Below, one piece after another: positions 22,016-34,436 of a stretch of 64,000 nucleotides of DNA; the stretch's first letter is position 1; each line of letters starts with the position of its first letter. A program made the position numbers and the translations under genes. The DNA comes from Uranotaenia lowii (Eukaryota > Arthropoda > Insecta > Diptera > Culicidae), in assembly GCF_029784155.1 (NCBI RefSeq), contig NC_073693.1, positions 316,371,536 through 316,435,535 on the forward strand, written 5' to 3'. The notes beneath the pieces were generated by a model. It worked only from the letters and a program-made list of their open reading frames with translations, searched no databases and was not told the origin of the DNA.

Positions 22016-23079
22016 CTTAAGTTTAAACAAATAGTTCTTCAGTGTTCACATTCTGCTGAGTATAAAAAAATTAATAACTGGCTCCCTTCTTGTTTAAGAT
22101 TTTTTTTCTTTATATTTTCAAGTGGCTACTTGTGGGCGTTAAATGTGTGTTCATAATTATCCCTTTGTCTATGGGGTAGTTTAAAGATTCTTGTTATGTG
22201 ATGAATTTTGGTATTAGATATATTTCTAGATCGAAACCATATTTCAACACTGCATTTTAGTGAACACAAAGTCACTAAGTCGTCATTTGTAATACAGTCC
22301 ACCAAGTAAGTAACGTCTTTTGAAAAAATGAACATGGTTTTATTTAATCCAAGATAGGTTAGGTGCTATTGATCCATGCCATCAGGGGCGCTTCTGAACA
22401 GTCTAATATAAAAACTTCAAGATTTGAAATTTATCATTAATTTGGATCAACAAAGCTTGAAAAATAAAAGTTTATGCCCTATCCCGTTTGTATTTAAATA
22501 TGCGGTACATATGTATATAGGGTGTTTTGTGCGTGGGTGATTTAATTTCCAACCGAAAATCTCATAGAGCATCAAAAACTACATTTTATCTCCAATAAAA
22601 CTTTCAAAAACAACATTTTATTTCACGTTGACAAGAGAGACATTTAATAAGACACCTCGCAAAACGATTTTCGATATTCAGAGACATGGATTTTGCTAAC
22701 GGCAGTTACTAAAATATTTACATAGTTAGGGGTATCACACCAATTAATTTTTTATACAAATAAACTCAAAACATAAGAATAGTATACGACAGTAGAGGGG
22801 TATGTTTGCAATTCAAATTGATCTTGAAATAATAACAATACAAAAAATGCACAATAATAAGGGAAATTTAATTCTTAAATCGTTTTCTTACTCATGATTT
22901 GAAAACAAACCAAAGTTTTTTCTACATAGTTTTCCGTCTTACGACATAACATGGGGAACATTGTTCCTAAAATTTACTTCAATCGAATTATAAGTTTCAA
23001 ATCAACCTTATATCCGGTAAGTTACATGTAAATAAATAATTCAAAATGAAAATTTTCATTCTGAGCTTGACATTTTGCA
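22016..23079. other. AT-rich stretch without a recognised gene
   Basis: Short frames only. A GGGTGTTTTGTGCGTGGGTG phrase near 22520 and AGTTAGGGGTATCACACC near 22725 could be the ends of a small element, but the pairing is weak. Confidence 0.3.
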
Positions 23080-23900
23080 CATAACTGCACAGAAATACTT
23101 AAAGCAAATGAAATAGGTAAAACATCTGATTTATTAAGAGATTAAATCGAGATTCTAAAACAAATTTCAGAACAGGTCTGAATTTAGCCATAATTGAAAA
23201 TAGTTACAAATATGACACAAATAGTTAATTATTAATCATATTTATTATCATTTCTTTTCTTCATTTTGCATTAATGTATTAATTGAAAAATTCCTCTGTA
23301 ATATCTTTAAGTTAAAAAAATTTTAAATCTCGATGTTGAATGTGAATTTTTAGGGGTTGTACCCCTTTATGAATGTGAATTTTCGATAAGAAATAACCAT
23401 ATCCATTTTGAACACTAAGAATACTTTCAAATACTTAGATGGTGATTGAATTTCGATTGATTAAAAATATTTTTCTTGTCTCTAGAGTTCCAGAGATCAA
23501 AATCAGAAACAAAATCGTTGTTCGTATTCGAATTCGTACAGCTATCAAAGTAAATAATTCACGTTTTATTGAAATTTGCAATAAAAATTTAAATATTTAA
23601 AATAAAACATGTTCAATTAATCATCAATGACAAACAACAGGATAGTAAAAGGGTCTCCAAGTTTTTTTTGTTAAAATTAAAAGCGCAAAGCAAATACAAC
23701 TACATTTCAGTAAACATCGCGCATTGAAATGAAACTTTGAAACTGCTACTTCAAATCATTTTTTTTGATTCTTTTATAGATTACTAAAAAAAACATGATA
23801 GATTTAAAAAAGATTGTTTTAAATCATGAAAAAAGTCATAAGTTAATATATTTTCTAGAGCAATAATAGTTTAAAATAATATGCTCCGAATATTCTTTCG
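23080..23900 (+). repeat. Diverged direct duplication, copy 2
   Basis: Same-orientation counterpart of 19640-20190. Landmarks shared in order include AGAGATTAAA, CATTTCTTTTCTTCATTTT, CATCGCGCATTGAAAT and CTTCAAATCATTT. Confidence 0.5.
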
Positions 23901-24044
23901 CTTTCAGGTATCAAGTTTCAATTGATATGTAGGGGGAAAGTTTGGAAAAACGGACACAGCAAGCAAAACGGACATCTTCAATGTTTCGAAAATAACAATA
24001 ATTGGCAAAAATCTTATTATGGGAATATATTCGCCTAAATGTAT

Positions 24045-26800
24045 TAACACTTATTGAAAATATAAAATTGAGTTTAAAGTTGAAGTACTTGCACTGAAAT
24101 CCGTTTATCTTCCACTACATTACATCAATTTTGAATTTCTTTTTCGCATATTGAAGGTGAATAAATGTTCTATAAATCATTTGAACTTCATTTAAATTGA
24201 ATTATTGTTGATATTTTCGAATTCATGATCAACAAAACGATGAAAAACTGTTTTGTTTTCAAGAGAAGTAGTTTTTTTTTCAATCGGCGGTTTTAGACCA
24301 GATTGACAGGGTGACAAAAAAGTCCTGTCACACTTTTTTTTGGGTCGCCTGTAGCCTATACGTTGTACCTCTCTGGTGCCATCTATATGTCAAATGAAAG
24401 GGCTAACTTTGCTGCTCACAGTGGCAGAGTTTCGTTTCTGTGCAGTTTGTGTACATTAAGTTGTGAGTGGCAGAGTTGAGAGCAGCTGTTATCACTGAAT
24501 ATGTGAGAGGGTACAAACCCGAACACATATTCAACATATTCAAACACCTAAAACCGCTCGTAATCAACCGGAAATTCGTGTACCAGACCATAAATCAATC
24601 CTAGACACCAGAGGCACCGAGCACAAGACACGATCTGGACGACCAAGGTCTGTGAGAACACCACGGTTGAAAAAGATTATACGAGACCGGATGTGCGCGC
24701 CGCTTGCGACGACTTTCCGAGACGTCTGAAGCTGGTCGTCTGTGAAGTATCTTGATGAGTTACTGAATAAAGCTATGAAAGTCAGATTCTGATTTTCTTC
24801 TTATTCTTTGAAATATTGAGATTTTTTCTGTTTGACTGGACTTTTTTGTCACCCTGTATGCATTTTTTTTTTTTGTTTTAATGGATTTCTATGGTTTATT
24901 CAAACCCATGAATTCAATAATTTTTACCATAATTGGTAAAAAATTGAAATAGTTTTGATTGTTTACTGTAATGCTTCATTAAGGTTCTATTTAATAATAA
25001 AGAAGAACTTCAGTGTACAGTAGAAAAACTAAAATAAGTAATGGATGAACAAAATATGATGAACCTTTCAGGCTAGCTTGCTATCGATTATTCGGAATTC
25101 ACTTTTCACGGTGTGTTTCGTAGAAGGACTTAAAGAAAAAAAATACAGTAACTCTAATTTTGGCATGGGTAGAAAGTAGAGCTTCTTCCGGTTCATTTTC
25201 ACCGAAAATTAAAATATTTTGTCGGTGACCCCCCATACAAAATTTTTTTTTTGAAAATTTTCTATTTGAAATCTTTAAAAAATAAATATATTTTTAGTGT
25301 TTTATAATTTATGAGGAGCTAATTTTCTTAGTATTAACTTTTAATAGCTTTAAATTAAACTCAACAATGTCATTAGAAACTTTGAAAAATTTTCAAATTT
25401 TTTTAAACTAGTTACAAAGCTGTTTAACTTAAAAAAAATGCTTAAAAAGTATCTTCGTATTCTAAAAAAAAATAATTAAAAATTGGCTGGCAAATCCTGT
25501 CAGTAGTCTGAGAAGGTCAAATTATCTGAAATTATTAGAATTATCTAAAATAATATGAAACCATTTGAATCCATAATTTTTAGATTTTTTGATTGTGGAA
25601 CACTGGAGGAAATTTTATTGAAAAAAAGCTCAATGATTAATAAAATTAGTAAATTAGTAAAACTAGGAACCGCTATAACTTTTTTATGATAACTCTTATC
25701 GTAATGCGCTCAGGAGAAGAAACGTTTGCCTAAATTAAAGCTTTGGAAAAAATATTACGGTAATGAATTTTGGAAAGTTAACGATACCTTAAAAGACATC
25801 TTTGATGAGAGATCCGTTTTTATACTTCTCCTAAATGTCTCAAAATTCCAATCGCACTTAAGATTCAATGCAAATCGCTACAGCAGTTCAATCTAGCTTA
25901 AATTTTGCTTGTTTCTGTCTTTTGATACAATTATCATTATAAGCCTGGAGTTTGCTTTAACCTTTTTATTTTTATTATTTTCCAGCCCAAGTTTTGTAAC
26001 CCTGCTGCACTCTGTGATTCTTCCATTTTATTCAAAAAGCTAGCATTACTGTTGAGATTAAATATACTTAGCTTCCACGATTTCCAACCCACTATATTAT
26101 TTAAATCATCTCTTAAATTCATTGTTTTAAATAAAATTTTACAGTTTTTTGGAAATAAATTTGTTTAATGGATGAATCTAGTCTAAAACTGTGATATATT
26201 CGGAATTTTTGTAAAAAAATGCATTTCAATGTTTTTGTCGATCTTACATGTACAAAAATTATCAGTATTGTTGGCAAAAGTGAATTGCAGATTATCGATA
26301 GCAAACTAGACTGCAGCGCGTCGGATTCATCATATTTATGTCATCCCTTATTTATTTTAATTATTCTACTGTACACTGAAGGTCTCTTTTTTTATTAAAT
26401 AGAACCATAATGAAGCATTTATGTTACAGTAAAACAATCATAACTTCTACAATTGTATACCAATTATGGCAAAAAGTATAGAAATCATTGATTTGAATAA
26501 ACCTTAGAAATTCATAAAACAAAAAAAATCAAACGCATAAATCAGGTCCAAAACCGTCGATAAAATAGAAATTTCTCTAAAAAAAAAATCGGTTTTCATC
26601 GTTTTTTTGATCATGAATACGGAAATATCATCAGTACTTCAATTCTTAAGCAAAAGTGAAGTTCAAATGATTAATAGAAAAATTTTTCACCATCAGTATG
26701 AGAAAAAGAAATTTAAAATAGATGATATGTAGCGGAAGATAAGCTGATTTCAGTGCAAGTACTTTAACTTTTAACAAAATTTTATTGAAAACTGGTCTTC
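24045..26800. repeat. Foldback repeat: arms 24045-25110 and 26277-26800
   Basis: The left arm, once the mariner at 24307-24856 is removed, pairs inverted with 26277-26800. Examples are GTACTTGCACTGAAAT near 24090 against ATTTCAGTGCAAGTAC near 26745, and the GCTATCGAT/ATCGATAGC junction at the inner edge. The spacer between the arms, 25110-26277, is itself the left half of another inverted pair. No frame of interest lies within it. Confidence 0.75.
24307..24856 (+). mobile_element. Internally deleted Tc1/mariner-superfamily element
   Basis: The ends are CAGGGTGACAAAAAAGTCC, perfectly inverted, with TA on the right (24857-24858) and a mutated GA on the left (24305-24306). The interior translates in pieces to the N-terminal helix-turn-helix region of a mariner-like transposase. 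One piece is EYVRGYKPEHIFNIFK with INRKFVYQT, then a SGRPRSVRTP linker, a typical mariner-superfamily GRPR block. These are followed directly by a C-terminal remnant (KYLDELLNKAMKVRF and stop). The catalytic core is gone. It interrupts one arm of a foldback repeat, and the other arm preserves the empty site. Confidence 0.85.
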
Positions 26801-28420
26801 TTAGATATGTTTAAATCTAATATTTATCTTTAAATTTATTTTTAAAATGCCGTAAACGAGTGACATCATCAAAAATTAAATTTTTGTTTTCAAAAGTGCG
26901 TACCCATATGCATCAGAGCCTGCAAATATTGTGGAAATATTGCAAAGAACAATTTTTAAAAACATAAAATATTTTTAGTATTTTGTTGGAAACCAATCAA
27001 ATGGTGTTGGACTGTTCTTATTCATGTATCATAACATTTTTTTAACCAGAATTAGTTCTCCAAGATACACACATGAAAATATCAATTCATGTTACATTTG
27101 GATAACACCAATAATAAAAAGGATATTCCAAATAATAAAATTTAAAATAAAATGTTCATATAAAAATAAGTTTTTCAGGAAGTCCAAATCACTTATCTTT
27201 CCAGGCGTTGAATTTTTTATTGTTTCAGAATAACAAAATATTTCAGTAAAAATAAAAAAATAGTTTTCCATGCAAAAAGTTACTATTCCATTGCATTGGA
27301 ATAAATTAACAGGTAATAATATCTAAATATGGACTACAAATCTTCAAAAAAAAACAAAACGTATGAGGACTTACCGACCAAATATTTTAATTTTGCCTGA
27401 AAATGATTCAGAAAAGGCTAAATTTTTCATTTCTGAAAAAAATAGAGTTACTGTATTTTTTCTTTTAAACATCTTCCATAAAAGCACCGTGTTTTTCCAA
27501 CAAAACAGTTGAATTTTGTAAATCTAAGATCGACAAAAAGATGGAATGCATTGTTTTGGAAAAATTTCAAATTTATCACAGTTTTAGACAAGATTCATCA
27601 ATTGAATAAAATTATTTCCAAAAATTATAAAATTCAATTTAAAAACATTAATGCGAAAGATTATTTAAATAATAAAGTGGGTTGGAAACTGTAGAAGCTA
27701 AGATGTACGTCTCGATGGTCGAGTGATTAGCGTGGTAAGACGGTAATCGCTGATCCACTGACGGCATGGGTTCGATTCCCATCTCGGTACTGGGTGTTTA
27801 ATGTAAGTCTCAAGTTATCTACGTCATTTATTCAGTCTGTAAAGCCTAAATCGGCTGAGACTGTGTAATGTATTTTAAATAAATTATTTAACCTTAACAG
27901 TTATGCTAGCTCTTTGAATAAAATGGAAAAATCACAGAGTACAGCAGGGTTACAAAATTAGGCTGGAAAATAATTAAAATAAAAAGGTTAAAGGAGACTT
28001 TTGGCTTATAATAATCAAAGTATCAATCAGAAATTCTAAAAATAGTGGATTCATATTATTTTAGAGAATTCTAATAACTTCAGATAATTTCACTCTCTCA
28101 GACTGCTGACAGGATTTGCCAGAAAATTTTTAAATTATAGGGTTGGAAAATGCTTTTTATGCATTTTCAATGTTTAAACAGCTCTGCAACTATTTAAAAA
28201 TAAAATGAAAATTTTTCAACGTTTTTGATGACATCGTTCGGTTATCAGTTCAATTGAAAAGTATTAAAAGTTCAAACTATGAGAATTAGCACCTCTGAAA
28301 TTATTAAACACTAAAAATATATGAAGCTCTTGTCTCCCATGCAAAATTAGCGTTACTGTCTTTTTTTTTTCTTTTAGTCCTTCTACACACCGTGAATAAG
28401 AATTGATTTTTTGCTGGTTT
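25110..28420. repeat. Second inverted pair: 25110-26277 against 27370-28420
   Basis: The block 25110-25600 is mirrored at about 28010-28420 (for instance the AAGGACTTAAAG and CTTTTAGTCCTT ends). The block 25930-26277 is mirrored at 27500-28005, where the SINE at 27704-27897 interrupts it. About 300 bp near 25620-25930 have no partner. A further short copy of the outer 130 bp lies at 27370-27495. This pair overlaps the 24045-26800 pair, giving an interleaved A-B-A'-B' order. Confidence 0.7.
27704..27897 (+). repeat. tRNA-derived SINE inserted in an inverted-repeat arm
   Basis: The head reads GTCTCGATGGTCGAGTGATT (A-box region) and, about 45 bp on, GGGTTCGATTCCCATC (B-box). A roughly 100-bp body and an A/T-rich end follow. 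The mirrored arm at 26040-26100 lacks this block, which dates the insertion after the duplication. The head resembles a tRNA with long variable arm, but the 3' acceptor side does not pair, so it is not called a tRNA gene. Confidence 0.75.
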
Positions 28421-28517
28421 TTTACAAAAATATGAATAAGTGAGGGGACATGAATCACTTGGAACATTCTTTATACACTTTCACACGGGATGAAATATCT
28501 TTTTTTTTCTAGGTTAC

Positions 28518-28692
28518 TTTTTTTTGATTATAGTCGGTTTACCATCATTATGGCATTTGCGACCTGATGTCAACGTGACAGTTGGAAGACAGTTATTGAA
28601 GAACTAATCTGGTACAATTGTGTTTGATGTTTACTCTCGGGCTCGAGTCGCGGACATCGGCTCAGGAGGCAGCTGACTTGCCAACGACTCTA
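28518..28692 (-). repeat. tRNA-derived SINE (family A, copy 1), 3' part; the rest resumes at 30063
   Basis: On the minus strand this matches the SINE copies at 52946-53138 and 57279-57431: TTGGCAAGTC A-box end, CCTGAGCCGATGTCCGCGA, then the body ending GGTAAAACGACTATAATC-like plus poly-A. The element is split by a LINE; its first bases lie at 30063-30090 beyond the LINE. Confidence 0.8.
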
Positions 28693-30062
28693 TTTTTTTT
28701 CCTTGTTGGGTTCCTACCACTGCGACCAAATGTTAGATCTTTTGTGGTTTGTCCCCTTTTTAATGTGGCTAATCAAGATAGATCACTCTGATTGATTTCA
28801 ACAGTGTCACTTTCTTGTTGTTTAGCATTTTCTCAATCTGGAAGAACTACACGAATGAAGTTGACAACCTTCTTGGAACTTATAGAATATATTTCGGGAG
28901 GATCCAATATACCTTTTCCGAGTAGTTTTGTTCTTTTTGATATAAGACAAGGGCAATCACACAGAAGATGCTCAGATGATTCCTTCTCAGCCCTGCAAAA
29001 TCGGCATACGTCAGAATGACTCTTGCCTATTAGTTTTAAGTGATAAAGACATTCACAGTGTTCTGTTATTAGTCCTGTAAATGTTTTTAGGTCTTTTTTA
29101 GATAATGCTAGAATCTTTTTCGATTTGTAAACATTATGAACAATCAAACGCTTTGATTGTCTTGCTCCTAAAATGTTCTTCCAGATTGTTTCAACCATTC
29201 GTTTTTCAATATTTTTGAATTCCATTTTTAGAAAGCAGCGAGAGACGCCGCAGAAGGGTTCAGGACCTAAAAGCGGTGTTGAGGAGCCCTGTCTAGCTAG
29301 CATGTCAGCTTTTTCATTACCCTCAACTCCACAGTGTCCTGGTACCCAATATAAAGTAACTGAATTATTTTGAGCAAGTTTTTCAAGTGCCTCAATACAT
29401 TCCCAAACTAATTTTGATGAACATTTCATTGACTTTAAAGATTTAAGTGCTGCTTGACTATTTGAAAAAATTACTATATTTGCATACCTGTAGTTTTTTT
29501 TTTCAAAACATAGGTTTGAACATATGAGAATGGCGAAAAGTTCGGCTTGAAACACTGTCACCCACTTTCTTATTGGTATAAAAATGTTTGCACCTGGACC
29601 TGTTATTCCTGCGCCAGCTGCATCATCCATTTTTGATCCATCAGTATAGAATAAAAGGGATCCAGCTCGCAATTCGGGACCACCTGAGTGCCATGTACTA
29701 CGATTAGGTTCTAAAACCCTGAATGAATGATTGAAGATTGGTTTAACTAATGTCCAATCCTGATTACAGCAAATGATTGGATTTATTTTGTATTTGTCGA
29801 GAATTTTTGCATGTCCTCTGTTGGCTCCCTCAATTAGTAGTTTGTTGTTTTCTAGCCTTAAAAATTGTTTTTTTGCTTCAAGTTGTACGCATTGATGAAT
29901 AGGTAGGAGCCACAGCATCGCTTCCATGGATTTTGTTGGTGTACTACGCATAGCACCTGTTATGCATAAGAGTATAGTTCTGTGAAGGTTGTCAAAAAGT
30001 TTTTGTGTGGTCTTTTCTTCTGTTTTAGGCCACCACACCAGAGCTGCATAGGTAATTCTTGG
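28693..30062 (-). mobile_element. 5'-truncated non-LTR retrotransposon with 15-bp TSD
   Basis: The identical 15-mer TTGCCAACGACTCTA occurs at 28678-28692 and 30063-30077. The poly-A tail (plus-strand T run at 28693-28701) abuts the left copy, as expected for target-primed reverse transcription. The insert is 1370 bp and 5'-truncated within the reverse transcriptase thumb. The target is a SINE. Confidence 0.9.
28833..30061 (-). CDS. Non-LTR retrotransposon ORF2 C-terminus: RT thumb, RNase H, zinc-knuckle-like motif
   Basis: The frame is open from the truncation point (ITYAALVWWPK, the conserved end of the RT thumb) to a stop at 28833. Numbering from the first of 401 internal residues, the RNase H domain has YTDGS (D133), FQAEL (E166), IFSNSQ (N193 where the catalytic Asp is expected) and PGHCGVEGNEKAD (H235, D245). 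A Cys/His cluster, CRFCRAEKESSEHLLCDC, follows. RNase H after RT is typical of the I/R1/LOA group and some Jockey relatives; I cannot choose between them. The Asp-to-Asn change should abolish RNase H activity, and the fragment lacks the polymerase core. The long intact frame implies recent insertion. Confidence 0.85.
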
Positions 30063-30089
30063 TTGCCAACGACTCTAGAACGAATCAAG

Positions 30090-31397
30090 CAATAAGAACC
30101 AAATTTGGCATGAGAGAAATCATCATATCATTTTAAGGTTACGAAAAACGGCTAAAGATCCACTCCAAAAACAATAATTATCCTAACTTACCTAAACGTT
30201 TGTTGGTGCGCTTGAAAATTGTCAGTTTACGTTATTTCCAAGAGAAAAATTTATGTAACTTTTAGTATGAGAGATGGTGGACCCTAAACCGTTTAGTTTT
30301 AAACCTGGAATTTGAACTCTAGTAAAAATTAACAATGAACAGCGTGAAAAACTTATCTCAACTTGAACAAGGTTACCGAATTACCAATTTTCATGCCTTA
30401 AAAACGGACAAAACGTCGCATAATTGGCCTGACAACGTGCGTCCCTCCGCCGATCATTGCTACCAAACTCAAACAGTGCGCTACCAGCTCCATTTCGCCT
30501 AAAGTTCCTCAATTAAAGTCTGCCTGATACCAGTTGCTAAAAGCATTCCAGAATGTTTCCGAAGAAAAGGAATCTCACCGGTGCATGTTGAAAACTTTTC
30601 CAAACACGTTCCAGTCGTTGCCAGTCATTTTCATTTCGTTTCCTCAGCATTCAGCAGCAAAGCCAAACAACCCCCCGTCTAAGTTGATCCCCAGGAGTGT
30701 AAAACGAACGAGTGTTTAATTACTGGCCATATACCCCCTGACTTCCCCCTTTACTATTCTATGTTTGAAATGTCTTACCAGACCCCTCGCTTTTTCACCT
30801 CAACTAACAGTTGAATGTCCGCCAGCCACTTCTGAAAGGGAAGAGTGTACGTGCAGTTGTTAGACGGTACGTATGCACCACTTTTAATTGCATCTTTTGT
30901 GGTCCGGATTCATCTGGGAGCTCCGGTACCCGCATTATACACCCCCGCACGTGTACGAGATCTTCCGTCTGTCTGGAATCCTCGAGAAAGTCCAGAAGCT
31001 TAATGGCCGGCGAAAATTGTGTACTTTCATGGTATTTTTTCCACCCCCGTTCGCAAAGGTGCTGCAGAAAATGGAGCATTTTTGAGTGGACATTTTCTGA
31101 TGGGAACGTTTTTGCTACACTTTAGATCTATCGATTCATATCTTGGAAGCTAGAAATTTTTGCCGACGCATTTTTCTTTAAATCCGAGAGTCATTTTACT
31201 CATCCACTTTTTTTTTAAATTCATTCCATTATCTATTCCTTGGAAATGGATAAGAGTTCAATTCAATATAACTAGATTTTGTCAATTTAAAGGTGGAAAT
31301 ATGTTTTTAATTAAGAAACAATAAACGTTAAGGCTTTATTTATCTTTTTTTTTCCTCAAGAGGCGGATTTTTTCTTTGTGTACTTTGAAGAAGAAGA
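30090..31397. other. Stretch without a recognised gene, less AT-rich around 30400-31130
   Basis: Overlapping frames of about 60-104 codons exist on both strands at 30804-31125, none with a family motif. The base composition suggests unique DNA rather than a transposon. It could be an untranslated exon or a conserved noncoding element, but nothing visible decides this. Confidence 0.35.
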
Positions 31398-33800
31398 ATG
31401 TCACCCAATAGTTTCAAAAGTGTTACAAAAATATCAAAAAATGTCATCCAAATTTCACGAAAATGTCACAAAAATAACACAAAATTGTCACAAAAATTAC
31501 AAAACATGTCACAAAAATACCAAAAAAATGTAACCAAAATGTCATAAAAATGACAAGAAAATATCATCAAAGCAACACAAAATTAACAAAATTGTCACAA
31601 AAATGAAAAAAATGTCTCAAAAATGTAAAAAATGTAACCAAAATGTCACAAAAATGTAACAAAAATGTCACAAAAATGTCAAAACTTGTCTCAAAAATGT
31701 TGCGAAAATGTCACAAAAATAACACAAAACTGTCACAAAAATTTCAAAAAATGTCACAAGAATACCATCAAAATGTCACAAAAATGTAAAAAAATGTCAC
31801 AACAAGCCAGATAACATTACAAAAATGTCACAAAATGTCACAAAGTTGTCACAATAACATCATCAAAATGTCACACACATGTCACAAAAATTTAACAAAA
31901 ATGGTACGAAAATATTACAAAAATGTCAAAAGAATGATACAAAAATGTTTCAAAAATGACACAGAAATGTCACAAAAACGCCAAAAAATTTCACAAAAAT
32001 AACACAAAATTTTCACAAAAATAACAAAACATGTCACCAAAATGTCAAAAAATGTAGCCAAAATGTCTCAAAAATGTCACGAAAATGTCATCAAAACAAC
32101 AAAAAAATTTAATAATATTATCACAAAAATGACAAAAAATGTCAAAAAAATGCCAAAAAATGTAACAAAAATGTCACGAAAATTTCAAAAAAATAACACA
32201 AATTTTTTTCCAAAAATGTTACAAAAATGTCACAAAAATTTCAAAAAAATGTCACAAAAATATCACCAAAATGACACAAAAATGTCATAAAAATGTCACA
32301 GAAATGTCTTAAAAATGTCAAAAAATGTCAAAAACTTGTCTCAAAAATATCGCGTCACAAAAATGACATAAAACTGTTAAAAAAATGTCACAAAAATATC
32401 AATAAGATGACACAAAAATATCTCAAAAATACCATCAAAATGTTACAAAAATGTTAAAAATGTCATAACAATGTCAAAAATCGTTACAAAAATGTCGCCA
32501 AATGTCACAAAAATGTCACAAAACTGTCACAAAAATGACACAGAAATTTAACAAAAATGTTATGAAAAAATCACAAAAATGTCCCAAGAATGTAACACAA
32601 ATGTCTCAAAAATGACACAAAAATGTCACAAAAACGCCGAAAAATGACTCAAAAATTTCACAAAAATGTCACGAAAGTGTCACAAAAATGTCTCAAAAAT
32701 TCCACAAAAATATCACAAAAAATGTCACAAGAATGTCAAAAAAACGTCACAAAAACGCCAAAATAAAAGTCACAAGAATGTCATAAAAATGTCTCAAAAA
32801 TGGCACAAAAATATCAAAAAAATGTCACAGAAATGTCTTAAGAAAATCTCAAAAATGTCAAAAAATGTCTCAAAAATGTCACAAAATGTCGAAAACTTGT
32901 CTCAAAAATGTTGCTAAAATGTCATAAAAATGACACAAAACTGTCACAAAAATTTCAAAAAATGTCACAAAAATATCATTAAAAATGTCACAAAAATTTT
33001 AAAAATGTCACAACAATGCCAAATAACGATACAAAAATGTCACCAAATGTCACAAAAATAACACAAAAATGTCACAATAACATCATCAAAATGTCACACA
33101 CATGTCACAAAAATTTAACAAAAATGTTACGAAAATATCACAAAAATGTCTCAAGAATGTTACAAAAATGTCTCAAAAATTTCACAAAAATGTCATAAAA
33201 ACGCCGAAAAAACACTCAAACATGTCACGAAAGTGTCACACAAATGTCTCAAAAAGTCACAAAAATATCTCAAAAGTTTCATACAAAATTTCACAAGGAT
33301 GCCAAAAAAACGTCACAAAAATGTCATAAAAACGCCAAAAAAACGCCAAAAAAACGTCACAAAAATGTCACGAAAACACAAAAAAAAAATGACACAAATA
33401 CGTCACCAAAATGTCACAACAATATCACCAAAGGCCACACACATGTTACAAAAAAAGGTACAAAAGTGTCACAAAAATGTATCGAAAGTATCTCAAAACT
33501 TTCAAAAAAATGTCAACAAAATATCACAAAAATGTCGAACAAATGTAACAGAAATGTCTCAAAAATGTCACCAAAATGTTACAAAAATGACACAAAACTG
33601 TCGAAAAAATGTCACGAAAATGTCAAAAAAATATCACCAAAATATTACAAAAATGTCACAAAAATATCCCAAAAATATAACATGAATGTCCCCAAATGTC
33701 ATAGAACTGTAACAAAAATGTCTCAAAATGTACTTAAATGTTTTAAAAAATGACACAAAAATGTCAACAAATATCACAAAAATGCTTAAAAAATGTCACG
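31398..33800 (+). repeat. Minisatellite, 11-bp unit ACAAAAATGTC (about 2.4 kb)
   Basis: The array is a degenerate head-to-tail repeat of ACAAAAATGTC, with variants such as TCAAAAATGTC, ACGAAAATGTC and ACAAAAATATC and occasional 9-10-bp units. Because 11 is not a multiple of 3, all three plus-strand frames read the same 11-residue period (MSQKCHKNVTK-like), which creates long spurious frames up to about 180 codons. Nothing suggests translation. Confidence 0.95.
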
Positions 33801-34436
33801 ATATTGCTGGAGTTTCAACATATCTAATCTGTGCAGTTTGAGGGTTATACGCTTTTGACACATGGCGTGCAAAATTATAACTTTTAAAGACAAAAAAAAT
33901 TAAAAATTTAAACAAAATGTATGTCAGTTTTTTTCAAATATATTGAATTTTAATTAGAGTGCGTACAGAATCTTTAAACAAAAATGGTTAATGGTTCTTT
34001 CTCTTACTCATCTCTAAATCGAAAATTCAATGAATTGAGCTTTTGGCAAAGTTCTAAATGATCAAATATAGTCATAAGAGACAGGTTTTGAATGTCCATA
34101 TCAGGCAGGTTAAATGCCTGTATCAAGAAAAAACAGATAAGTCTTATAATTGTTTTACTTTTTATCATTAAACTACGCCCAAATTACAATCTTACAGTGA
34201 AAAAGAAAAGCTTAATACTGATCCGATAAAAATACGGTATGAACAAAATATTACCATGAAATATAGCTATATGGCATACCTAATTATGTGTCATGAAAAA
34301 GAGCTAGTGACGTCTAAAATTTCACCAAAATTCCAGCCTTGACGTATGTTTAACATCCGTTTCTAACATTTTTAATTAAATAATATCAAAATATTGCAAG
34401 TGTAAATGAAATAAAACTAAATACATAAATATGCGC
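33801..34436. other. AT-rich stretch without a gene
   Basis: No frame or repeat that I recognise; it follows directly on the minisatellite. Confidence 0.3.

Noticed and set aside
27704..27790. tRNA gene
   Set aside because: A- and B-box are present, but the acceptor stem does not close and a SINE body follows directly; the mirrored arm lacks it, showing a retrotransposed insert.
32042..33753. Several plus-strand frames of 60-179 codons rich in MSQKCHKN
   Set aside because: They are translations of the 11-bp minisatellite; the same peptide period appears in all three frames.
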